Below are positions 35,141-45,287 of a stretch of 64,000 nucleotides of DNA, piece by piece. A program made the position numbers and the translations under genes. The stretch covers positions 100,612,244 through 100,676,243 of the forward strand of contig NC_058521.1 of assembly GCF_904849725.1 (NCBI RefSeq). The letters run 5' to 3'. The DNA is from Hordeum vulgare subsp. vulgare (Eukaryota > Streptophyta > Magnoliopsida > Poales > Poaceae). The number at the start of each line of letters is the position of its first letter. The stretch's first letter is position 1. The notes beneath the pieces are model-generated. The model was not told the origin of the DNA. It saw only the letters and a list, made by a program, of their open reading frames with translations, and ran no database searches.

Positions 35141-36554
35141 TGTAAGTGCATCTAGTGCCCCTTAGTGATTTTGGTGGTTTGAAGACTTATAGGTTAAGTA
35201 TCTAATGTGTTTGTGAGTGTACACAGGATCTATAAGCCATTGAGGAGTTTGAGATATTTGAAGAATATCGACCCCTAAAAATATATGTCTTCAGTTGAAG
35301 AAATTGATCTGAAGCTGAAGAAATGAATCGCGAGGAATCTGCGATGAAATTGATATTCCTCATGAAGATACTGATATTGAGAAGACCGGTGGTTCCTGAA
35401 GAAAATCATTCTGAAGAATTTGAAGCATGAAGATTTACACTTTCTATTTTACTTTCTTCGCATTTGAGTAATAGGAACATCGTACTGTAAAAGGGGGTCG
35501 AAGTTACACTATGGAATGAATTTCCTCATGATGCTCAACCCAAGACTAATCCTACCAAAAGCCTCAAGTGAGGAATATGAGTGACATGAGGACTCTCACA
35601 GTTGAGGGTTCTGACCGTTTCGATAACCACGCCAAGTCACTGGTCTTATCCACTCCAACGGTCATATTATTTAAGGGCATTAGTGTCAAATCATGTCGGG
35701 ATGCTCCCAGGCTATAAATAGCCACCCCCACAACCACTAGCTGGTTGGCTGCTCCGTTAGAAACTGACACTTGTCATAAGAGCAACCCAAATTCCTCAGA
35801 GTCTTCGAGAGTAATTCATCAGTGAGGAAATACACCACCCACCGAAACCACAAACCAAACCTAGTGATTGAGCATCACTGAAGAAGTTGTTCCTGTGTGG
35901 GACTGAAGCCTTTTACCTTTGAGGACTGTGCATCCTCCAGACGGTTAGGCGTCATGGTCTAGCACGTTCCAGCAGTTAATTGTGGATCGTCGAGTGACCA
36001 AGTTTGTGAGGGTTTGGAAGTCTGCCCTGAAGACTTACCACGAGTGTTGGGCGAGGACTGTGTGTCCTTAGCTCAAGGAGAATACGGTAGGGACTGTGTG
36101 TCCCGGGACTGGGTGTCCTTTGGTTTCAATACCAAGCCGCTCCAAACCAGATGTACGACTGTCACAACAGTTGGAACTGGGTCATCAACGACTGTCTTCA
36201 CTGAGAAACGGGTTCTAATTCCTCAACTCTTTACTTTCCCTGTATTATGTGTTGATGACTTTCACTGTGACTGTTTGAAGAATTTGCTGAAGACTTTCTC
36301 TGAATTTCCTCAACCCCAAATTCTTCACGATAGTTAATCATCATCTGTATTCTGCGTGCCTGCTTACTGTGCAATCTGTTTTCACATTCTTCACTCTGAA
36401 ATACTGCTGTCGTGAACGTTTGCACGTCTGATCCTTTACGGTTTCCGCTGTAAGTTAGTCATCAGTGAGGAATTTCCTCAAGAGGAATTTCCTCAGTGAT
36501 GAAATTCTAAAAATCTCCTATTCACCCCCCTCTAGTCGATATAACGCACTTTCA
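35141..36554 (+). repeat. 3' LTR of the Maximus-like element
   Basis: 1414 bp, the same length as the 5' LTR with only substitutions seen, TATA box TATAAATA at 35713-35720, terminal palindrome at 36459-36502, ending GCACTTTCA and followed by the AGCAC duplication. Confidence 0.92.
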
Positions 36555-38430
36555 AGCACGGTGCTTCCTCAGAGTTTTTAGTAACTTCTTCTCTTCCTGC
36601 TCTGAGAGGAGAGAACTAATAATAACATGATATATCTCCTTCTCATCAAGATAGGCATACTTAAGAGTATCATGCAACTGTTTAAGCTCAAACACAGGAT
36701 CACCCTTTGGTGGGGGAGGATCCCCAAGCAATTCAACAGGCAGATTATCCTTGAGAATAGGATATTGTTCTAATACAATTTTATCTATCTCATCTCTTTC
36801 CTCCATATGCATATCATTTTCACGCTCAAGCAGATATTTCTCTAAAGGATCCGTAGGAGGTATGGCAATAGAGGCAAGAGCAATGATTTCATACCTACCA
36901 GACGACTCTTTTTCATGAGGTTGTCTTCCAAACTTGGAGAAGTTAAATTCATGAGACACATCCTCGAAACTAAATGTGACAATCTGCTTAATGCAATCAA
37001 TGTGAGCATTGACAGTCTTGAGAAAGGGTCTACCGAATATGATGGGACAAAAGCTATCTTGTGCAGTACCAAGGACGAGGAAATCAGTAGGATACTTCGT
37101 CTTACCACACAGGACTTCTACGTCTCTCACAATTCCCAGAGGGCAGATAGTGTCTCTATTAGCTAGCGTAATAGTGACATCAATGGGTTCTAGCTCAGCA
37201 TGTGCAATCTCATCTTTGATTTCATCATATAGGGAACGGGGTATTGCACTAACACTAGCTCCCATATCACATAAACCATGGTAACAGTGATCTCCTATCT
37301 TGACAGAAACAACGGACATGCCAACTACATGCCCGTATTTGTCTTTCGCGTGAGGTTTAGCAATTCTAGCGGAGTCCTCACATAATTTGATAACACTAGG
37401 TTCAACTCTAATCTCCTCAGGGGGTGCAAGTGGTCTAATGTAACCCCTACGTATCACAGTTGGAGCTTTAGAATAATCCTTTTTCCTAGCAGGGTAAGGT
37501 GGTTTCTGAGCATAGGCACAAGGAACAACAGGATCACTAAAATCAATGACTTTCTCCTCAACTAGATTGGTTTTGACTATGTTACTTTCTATAGGAGGAT
37601 GATACTTAAACCACTTCTCTTTGGGAAGATCAACATGAGCAGCAAAAGATTCACAAAGAGAAGCTACTATCTCAGAGTCATGTCCATACTTAGCGCTAAA
37701 ATCTCTAGAAGTGTTTGTCTCAACAAAGGATTTAACGCAATCAAACTGGAAATTCATACCTGACTCCTTACCTTCTTCCAGCTCCCAATCTTTAGAGTTA
37801 CGTTCGATTCTTTCCAATAAATTCCACTTGTGGTCAATATCCTTCTTCATAAAAGAACCGGTACAAGAAGTGTCAAGCATGGTACGATCTTCATGAGAAA
37901 GCCGAGCATAAAAGTTTTGAGTGATAATTTCTCTCGAGAGCTCATGATTGGGGCATGAATATAGCATTGATTTAAGCCTCTCCCAAGCTTGAGCTATGCT
38001 TTCCCTGTCATGAGGCCAAAAGTTATAAATATAATTCCGATCACGATGTACTAAATGCATAGGATAGAACTTTTGATGAGATTCCAATTTCAACCGATTG
38101 TAGTCCCATGATCCAGTATCATCACATAGCCTATACCATGTCAACGCCTTATCCTTCAAAGATAAAGGAAAGACTTTCTTATTTACCTCATCCTCGGGCA
38201 AACCTGCAAGCTTAAATAAACCACAGACTTCATCTACATAGATCAGATGCAAGTCTAGATGTGAAGATCCATCTCCTGTAAAAGGATTAGCCAGCAGTTT
38301 CTCAAGCATACCCGAAGGAATTTCATAAAAATATATTTTCAGTAGGTACCTCGGGTTGAGGAACAACTCCTCGTGCTTCTGTTCGTGGTGAAGATACCCC
38401 GAACAAACTCCTCAAAGGAACAGTTTCCAT
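36555..38430 (-). pseudogene. gag-protease of the WHAM-like element, N-terminal frameshift
   Basis: Starts at ATG 38430-38428 (METVPLRSLFGVSS). A one-base indel in an A/T run near 38340 shifts the frame, after which it is open to the Maximus-like insertion point at 36555. The capsid region includes KVFPLSLKDKALTWYRLCDD and YNFWPHDRESIAQAWERLKS. Retropepsin follows with HGLCDMGASVSAIPRSLYDE (aspartate of the DxGA loop present) and IIFGRPFLKT. The last residues, EEKKLLKTLRKHRA, join in frame to the pol part at 22570. It is the structural and protease portion of a single gag-pol reading frame. Confidence 0.88.
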
Positions 38431-38508
38431 AGTGACAAGTGACAATAAATTTCAGCACAGTATATAAATGTTTACTTACCAAATTCCACTTACCAAAGGC
38501 ACTTCACT

Positions 38509-38526
38509 CCCCGGCAACGACGCCAG
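38509..38526 (-). other. Primer-binding site of the WHAM-like element
   Basis: Minus-strand TGGCGTCGTTGCCGGGGA, 17 of 18 matches to the complement of the plant tRNA-Asp 3' end, ten bases from the LTR end. Confidence 0.8.
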
Positions 38527-38536
38527 AAAAGAGTCT

Positions 38537-40069
38537 TGATGACCCACAAGTATAGGGGATCAATCGTAGTCCTTTCGATAAGTAAGAGTGTCGAACCCAA
38601 CGAGGAGCGAAAGGCTCCGATAAACGGTTTTCAGCAAGGTAATAACTGCAAGCACTGAAAGTAGCGGTAACAAGTGATGATGTAGCAAGGTGAAACATAG
38701 CAAGTGAAAAGTAACAAGTAACAAGTAGTAGCAATGGTGCAGCAAGTGGCCCAATCCCTTTTGTAGCAAGGGACAAGCCTGAACAAAGTCTTATAGGAGG
38801 AAAAACGCTCCCGAGGACACACGGGAATTTCTGTCATGCTAGTTTCATCATGTTCATGTGATTCACGTTCGTTACTTTGATAGTTTGATATGTGGGTGGA
38901 CTGGCGCTTGGGTACTTCCCTTACTTGGACAAGCATCCCACTTATGATTAACCCCTCTCGCAAGCATCTGCAACTACGAAAGAAGAATTAAGACAACTTC
39001 TAACCATAGCATTAAACTAGTGGATCCAAATCAGCCCCTTACGAAGCAACGCATAGACTGGGGTTTAAGCTTCTGTCACTCTAGCAACCCATCATCTACT
39101 TACTACTCCCCAATGCCTTCCTCTAGGCCCAAGTATGGTGAAGTGTTATGTAGTCGACGTTCACATAACACCACTAGAGGAAAAGACAACATACATCATA
39201 TTAAAATACCGAACGAATACCAAATTCACATGACTATTATTAGCATGACTTATCCCATGTCCTCGGGAACAAAAGTAACTAATCACAAAGCATAATCATA
39301 ATCATGATCAGAGGTGTAATGAATAGCATCAAGGATATGAACATAAACTCTTCCACCAAGTAATCCAACTAGCATCAACTACAAAGAGTAATCAACACTA
39401 CTAGCAACCTTACAAGTACCAATCGGAGTCGCGAGATAGAGATTGGTTACAAGAGATGAACTAGGGATTGGAGAGGAGATGGTGCTGATTAAGATGTTGA
39501 TGAAGATGCCTCCCCTCCGACGAGAGGAGTGTTGGTGATGAAGATGGCGACGATTTCCCCCTCTGGGAGGGAAGTTTCCCTAGCAGGATCGTCCTGCCGG
39601 AGCTCTAGATTGGATCTGCTCAAGTTCCGCCTCGCGGAGGCGGCGAAACCACGAAAAAGCTCCCTCTTGATTTTTTTCTGGAACAAAACCCTTCATATAG
39701 CAAAAGAGGGAGGCTAGTGGGCCGTCAGGGAGCCCACAAGCCCTGTAGCCGCCACCAGGGGGGGGGGGTGGCGGCTACCAGGCTTGTGGAGCCCTGGTAG
39801 CTCCCCTTTGGTACTTCTTTTGCCTAGTATTTTTTATATATTCCCAAAAAATTCCACGTAAAGTTTCAGGGCATTTGGAGTTGTGCAGAATAGAGGACTC
39901 AAATTTGCTCCTTTTCAAGTCCAAAATTCCAACTGCCTGAATTCTCCCTCTTCAAATAAACCTTGCAAAATAAGAGAGAAAAGGCATAAATATGGTACCA
40001 TAAAGTAATATAACAGCCCATAAAGCGATAAATATCAACATGAAAGCATGATGCAAAATGGACGTATCA
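38537..40069 (-). repeat. 5' LTR of the WHAM-like element (complete)
   Basis: 1533 bp with minus-strand start TGATACGTCCATTTTGCATC and end TTGTGGGTCATCA. A complete GC hairpin is at 39728-39793, with a run of ten or more G residues at its centre, and a TATA-like GCTATATGAAG lies just downstream (about 39693-39703). Its left partner at 16203-17372 lacks 302 bp at one end and one hairpin arm. Confidence 0.85.
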
Positions 40070-42338
40070 GCGTGCGATATTTGATCACATCAACCCTGGA
40101 AACACTTCCAACACTTATCGCCACCTCCCCTTTAGCTAGTCTCCGTTATTCCGTAGCTTTTATTTCGAGTTACTAACACTTAGCAATCGAACCGGTATCT
40201 AATACCCTGGTTCTACTAGGAGTACTAGTAAAGTACACATCAATATCATGTATATCCAATATACTTTTGTTGACTTTGCCAACCTTCTCATCTACCAAGC
40301 ATCTAGGGTAGTTCCCCTTCAGTGACTGTTCCCCTCATTACAGAAGCACTTAGTCTCGGGTTTAGGTTCAACTTTGGATCTCTTCATAAAGCAGCAACTG
40401 GTTTGCCGTGTAATGAAGTATCCCTTCATGCCCTTGCCCTTCTTGAAACTAGCGGTTTTACAAACCATCAACAATTGATGTTGCTTTCCGATTTCTACTT
40501 TTGCGGTGTCAAACATCGCGAATAGCTGAAGGATCATCATATCCATCCTTGATATGTTATAGTTCATTACAAAGCTCTAGTAGCTTGGTGGCAGTGACTT
40601 TGGAGAACCATCACTATCTCATCTGGGAGACTAACTCCCACTTGATTCAAGTGACTTGTAGTACTTAGACAATCTAAGCACATGCTCAACGATTGAGTTT
40701 TTTCTCCTTACTTTGTGGACAAAGAATCTTGTCGGAGGTCTCATACCTCTCAACAAGGGCACGAGCATGAAATTCTAATTTCATCTCTTGGAACATCATG
40801 TATGTCCCGCGACGTTCGAAACGTCTTTAGCGCCTCAATTCTAAGCCGTTCAAGCAATATGCACTGAACTATCATGTACTTATCAAAAACATGTATGTCC
40901 GATGTTCGCAACATCCATAGGTCATGCTTGGGGTTCATCACACCGAGCGGTGCATTAAGGACATAAGCCTTCTACTTAGCAATGAGGACAATCCTTAGTT
41001 AACTGACCGAGTCCGCATAATTGCTACTTATATATTTCAACCAAATTTTCTCTAGGAACATATCAAATACTGTAGAGCTATAGCGTAAGTTAGAACATAA
41101 TTTGCAAAGACCTATTTGACTATGTTCATGATAATTAAGTTCATGTGATGAACTCCCACTTAGATCGACATCCCTCTAGTCATCCAAGTGTTACATGATC
41201 CACGTCGACTAGCCCGTGCCTGATCATCACGTGAGACGGACTAGTCATCAATGGTGAGCATCTCCATGCTGATCGTATTAACCATACGACTCATGTTAGA
41301 CCTTTCGGTCTGTGTATTCGAGGCCATGTCTGTACATGCTAGGCTCGTTGAGTCAACGTAAGTGTTTTGCGTGTGTAAACTGGCTTACACCCGTTGTATG
41401 CGAACATTAGAATCTATCACACCTGATCATCACGTGGTGCTTCGAGACAACAATCCTTCGCAACGGTGCACACTTAGGGGAATACATATCTCAGAATTTT
41501 AATGAGGGGTCATCTTATCTTTGCTACTGTCGTTCTAAGCAATAAGATGTAAAACATGATAAACATCACATGCAATCATATAGTGACATGATATGGCCAT
41601 TATCATCTTGCTCCTTTGATCACCATCTTTGGGGCACCAGGATCATCATCGTCACCGGCATGACACCATGATCTCCATCATCATGATCTCCATCACTGTG
41701 TCTCCGTGAAGTCATCACGCCAACTATTACTTCGACTACTATAGCTAACCGTTAGCGATAAAGTAAAGTAATCAACATGGCGTTGGATCTCATACAATAA
41801 ATGAAGACAACTCCTATGGCTCCTTCCGGTTGTCATACTCATCGACATGCAAGTCGTGAATCCTATTACAAGAACATGATCAATCTCATACATCACACAT
41901 GTAACATCACATTCTTTTGGCCATATCATATCACATGGCATACCATGCAAAAACAAGTTAGACGTCATCTAATTGTTGTTGCAAGTTTATGTGGCTCATT
42001 TGGGTTTTTAGCAAGAATGCTTCTTACCTGCGTGACAGCCACAACGTTGATATGCCAATGCTATTTACCCTTCATAACGACCCTCTTCATCGAATCCGAT
42101 CCGACTAAAGTGGGAGAGACAGACACCCGCTAGCCACCTTATGCAACAAGTGCATGTCTGTCGGTGGAACCAGTCTCATGTAAGAGTACGTGTAAAGTTG
42201 GTCCGGGCCACTTCATCCCACGATGCCCCGAATCAATATAAGACTAGTAGCGGCAAGCAATTGACAAATCAGCACCCACAACTTTTGTGTTCTACTCGTG
42301 CATAGAATCTATGCATAGAGCCTTGGCTCGGATGCCAC
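40070..42338 (-). pseudogene. Copia gag region and leader of the base Angela-like element
   Basis: Minus-strand remnant. The leader next to the PBS (about 42338-41150) is non-coding. The gag follows with scattered readable blocks such as 40567-40319 (MNYNISRMDMMILQLFAMFD ... ETKCFCNEG), which keeps part of the CCHC knuckle, and 40941-40750 (LWMLRTSDIHVFDKYMIVQC). Numerous stops and frameshifts show it is the oldest decayed coding region in the nest. It ends at 40070, where the WHAM-like LTR begins. Confidence 0.75.
42325..42337 (-). other. Decayed Copia primer-binding site
   Basis: Minus-strand TGGCATCCGAGCC next to the LTR end, against TGGTATCAGAGCC expected for initiator methionine tRNA; two differences fit decay. 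Confidence 0.6.
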
Positions 42339-42803
42339 TATTGGGGATCGTAGTAATTTCAAAAAAATTCCTACGCCAAACAAGGATCTATCTATGGAGA
42401 AACTAGCAATGAGTGATGAGGTAGAGCATCTTCATACCTTTGAAGATCGCTAAGGGGAAGCGTTACTAGAACGCGGTCGATGGAGTCGTACTCGCAGCGA
42501 TTTAGATCGCGGTCGGTTCTGATCTATGTGCCGAATCACGGCACCTCCGTGTTCAACACACGTACAGCCCGGTGACGTCTCCTGCACCTTGATCTAGCAA
42601 GGAGGAGGGAGAGGATGAGGGAGAACTCTGGCAGCACGTCGGCGTGGTGGCGGTGGAGCTACGAGGTATTCCAACAGGGCTTCGCCAAGCACCGCGAAAG
42701 AGGAGGAACATGGTTGCGCCGAGAGAGAGAGAGATTACGTGTTCTCAAATCAGCCACATACTCCACTTTATATAGGGGGAGAGGGAGGAGGTGCCCACTC
42801 TTA

Positions 42804-43107
42804 GGCCTTGTTTGGTACTAGTGTATTTTAGGGAATAAGTGGGGATTATCCTGGTCAAACCCCTAAATTCCCACATATCCCATAACATCATTTGGTTCTA
42901 GTGTATTTGACATGTTTCATCCCCACATTCCCCCATAAATCCCCAAATTCTAGTGCATTTTTCTCAATACCCAATACACTACCCCTACCTAGTGGGTTGG
43001 GGATAAATGGGGATTTGAAGAGATTGGGTGAAGGTTGGGGTTTCACCCAATCCCTGTGGGGATTATCCCGACTAATCTCTTGAAAAACCCTAGTACCAAA
43101 CAAGGCC
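42804..43107 (+). mobile_element. Tourist-like (PIF/Harbinger) MITE, TSD TTA
   Basis: 304 bp with terminal inverted repeats GGCCTTGTTTGGTACTAG and CTAGTACCAAACAAGGCC, flanked by TTA at 42801-42803 and 43108-43110. The homologous LTR at about 60045-60075 has the uninterrupted site, giving an empty-site comparison. No coding capacity; it would need a PIF/Harbinger transposase in trans. Confidence 0.9.
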
Positions 43108-43191
43108 TTAGGGTTCCCACCCCTAAGGGGTGCGGCAGCCCCATCCGTGCCAGGAGGTGGCGGCCAGGGCAGGGAGAGGAGGGGTGGCGCG

Positions 43192-44305
43192 TGATACGTC
43201 TCTATCGTATCTACTTTTCGAAACTCTTTCACCCTTGTTTTGGACTCTAATTTGCATGATTTGAATGGAACTAACCTGGAGTGACGCTGTTTTCAGCAGA
43301 ATTGCCCTGGTGTTGTTTTTGTGCAGAAATGAAAGTTCTCGGAACGTCCTGAAAATTTACGGAGAATATTTCTAGAAAATATGAAAAGTACCTGCGCAAA
43401 GATCCACCGGAGGGGATGGGCGAGTGGGCCACAAGCCGTGTAGCCGCCGCCCCTTGGTGGTGGCTACCAAGCTTGTGGGGCCCACGTGGCTCTGCCGCCC
43501 CCAAACTCAGCTCTATAAATTCACTTTCGTCCCAAAAAAAATCAAGAGAGAAGATTTCGTCGCGTTTGCGATATGGAGGCGCTGCCACATCATGTTCTTC
43601 ATCTGGAGGGCAGATTTGGAGTCCATTTTGGGCTCCGGAGAGGGGAAATCGTCGCCATCGTCATCATCAACCTTCTTCCCTCTCCAATTCCATGAAGCTC
43701 TTCATCGTTCGTGAGTAATCTATTAGTAGGCTCGCTCGGCGGTGATGAGTAGGATGAGATCTATCATGTAATCGAGTTAGTTTTGACGGGGATTGATCCC
43801 TAGTATCCACTATGTTCTGAGATTGATGTTGCTACTACTTTGCCATGCTTAATGCTTGTCACTAGGGCCTGAGTTCCATGATTTCAGATCTGAAATTATT
43901 ATGTTGTCAACAATATATGTGTGTTTTAGATCCGATCTTGCAAGTTGTAGTTACCTACTATGTGTTATGATCCGGCAACCCCGGAGTGACAATAACCGGA
44001 ACCACACCCGGTAATGACCATAGTTTGAGGAGTTCATGTGTTTACCAAGTGCTAATGCGTTGTTCTGGTTCTTTATTAAAAGGAGAACCTTAATATCCCG
44101 TAGTATCCTTTTGGACTCCGCTGCCACGGGAGGGATGGACAATAGATGTCATGCAAGTTCTTTTCCCTAAGCACGTATGACGACACACGGAATGCATGCC
44201 TACATCACATTGACGAACGGGAGCTAGCCACATATCTCTCCATGTTATAACTGTTGCATGATGAATGTCATCCAAACAAATCACCGACCCATTGCCTACG
44301 AGTTT
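43192..44305 (+). repeat. Truncated 5' LTR of Sabrina-like element 2
   Basis: Matches the first 1114 bp of the full-length LTRs, including hairpin (43426-43483) and TATA (CTCTATAAATTC), then breaks after CCTACGAGTTT, just before the trinucleotide-rich tract starts in the other copies. Confidence 0.85.
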
Positions 44306-45234
44306 ATCAACTAAGGGACGCACCGGTACAACCTTGTGAATGGCCTTCCGATGAGTTCACGATCGAAGCAGGCTTCAAGGTTGAGTTTGATACACTTGTC
44401 CGCAATGCCGAGTTAGAAAAATTCCTCTCAGATAAATGTGAACAGTATGCTATGCTCACTTCCTCTTTCGTGCGTAGATTTAAATTTTCAGTTGGCCGTG
44501 ACTCATCCATACTGTTTGATCTGTATGATAAATCCTACACCATGGATTTGGAGGATTTCAATAGGATTTGCAAGATACCCGATGGGGGTAGTCTTAATGA
44601 TCCTGCCAAGTCTTCGGTTAGAGATTTTGTCTCTAGTATAACTGTTGGAGAAACTAGAGACATCACGCAAGCTACCATAGGAAGTATTCATTTCCCTGCC
44701 TTGCACTACTTTGCCCTCTTCATAGGTAGGTGCATTAACGGCAAGGGTGCACACTGTCACCTATGCACATCTGACCTTAGTATCCTTAAGATCGCAGTAA
44801 CAGGTGATAGGAGCTTCAACATGGGAGCTATACTAGCAATGAGGTTGAATAATAATAGCATTGATGGGGATTTCTTTGGTGGAACTTATGCTACGCGCTT
44901 AGCAAATTTTCTTGGAGTACCCATCCGCTCAAGAGACCCCCCTCTCCGTACAGCCTACCTTGATCGTGTCGCTCTAACACGCTACCAGTTCCTTGAGAGG
45001 GATGATGAATCCCTCCTATACCGATTGATATTTAACCGACAGCGTATTTTCCATATTACCCTTCCTGCTCCTGCTTTCTTGGACTTTCAGGTTAGACGGA
45101 GATACTACATAACCATAGGAGAGGCAGAGGAGTATGAGAGGGAGGCGATGGCTGCTCATCTTCGTGAGGCAACAATTCAGGCAGTGGCTGCAGCACTCCC
45201 GTATAACACCCATTATGATTTTGGGTTTCTCTAG
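44306..45234 (+). CDS. ORF2 of Sabrina-like element 2, open over more than 300 codons
   Basis: The frame is open from the LTR join (upstream to 44254) to TAG at 45232. Blocks shared with ORF2 of element 1: PCEWPSDEF, DKCEQYAMLTSSFV, TMDLEDFNRICKIP, IGSIHFPALHYFALFIGRC, GGTYATRLANFLGVPI. Overall the two proteins are clearly homologous but well under half identical by eye, while sequences on either side are close to identical. There is no good ATG near the join; the first in-frame ones are internal, so the N-terminus was probably lost with the deletion. After the stop, a relic CCATGGGAGTAG matches the ORF2 end of element 1. The C-terminus is alanine-rich. Function unknown. Confidence 0.7.
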
Positions 45235-45272
45235 GACCATCCATGGGAGTAGACCAAGCTAGGCCAAAAGCC

Positions 45273-45287
45273 TAAGCTTGGGGGAGT
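45273..45287 (+). other. Internal polypurine tract copy in Sabrina-like element 2
   Basis: TAAGCTTGGGGGAGT, 38 bp after the ORF2 stop, identical to the terminal PPT at 47007-47021. Confidence 0.6.

Larger units (their letters stand above)
22576..36554 (+). mobile_element. Maximus-like Copia element (Sirevirus lineage), 13,979 bp, TSD AGCAC
   Basis: Full-length insertion with two LTRs of 1414 bp each (22576-23989 and 35141-36554), flanked by AGCAC at 22571-22575 and 36555-36559. Order: initiator-Met PBS, gag with zinc knuckle, PR-IN-RT-RNase H (Copia order), a spacer with TATA box and intron candidate, a large third ORF, then several GGGGGAG tracts and the 3' LTR. Length, third ORF and multiple PPT-like tracts fit the Sirevirus/Maximus lineage. 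By eye the LTRs differ at roughly 25-30 positions (about 2 percent), making it the youngest large insertion that can be dated here. It carries at least two nonsense codons and two frameshifts. Confidence 0.92.
16203..40069 (-). mobile_element. WHAM-like Athila-type Gypsy element (autonomous type), interrupted by a Maximus-like element
   Basis: Minus-strand Gypsy element of about 9.9 kb once the 14-kb insertion at 22576-36554 is removed. Right to left it has 5' LTR (40069-38537), tRNA-Asp-type PBS, gag-protease (38430-36555), RT-RNase H-integrase (22570-19712), a promoter-like module, a small coiled-coil ORF (19367-18909), an internal PPT, a 3' non-coding region, a terminal PPT and a truncated 3' LTR (17372-16203). 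It has no TSD because the 3' LTR end was deleted with adjacent host sequence. Gag and pol fall in one frame when the inserted element and its 5-bp TSD are subtracted. Confidence 0.85.

Noticed and set aside
44254..44305. LTR-encoded N-terminal extension of ORF2 in element 2
   Set aside because: The frame is open across the junction but starts without an ATG, in LTR sequence that is non-coding in other copies. It is probably an accident of the deletion.
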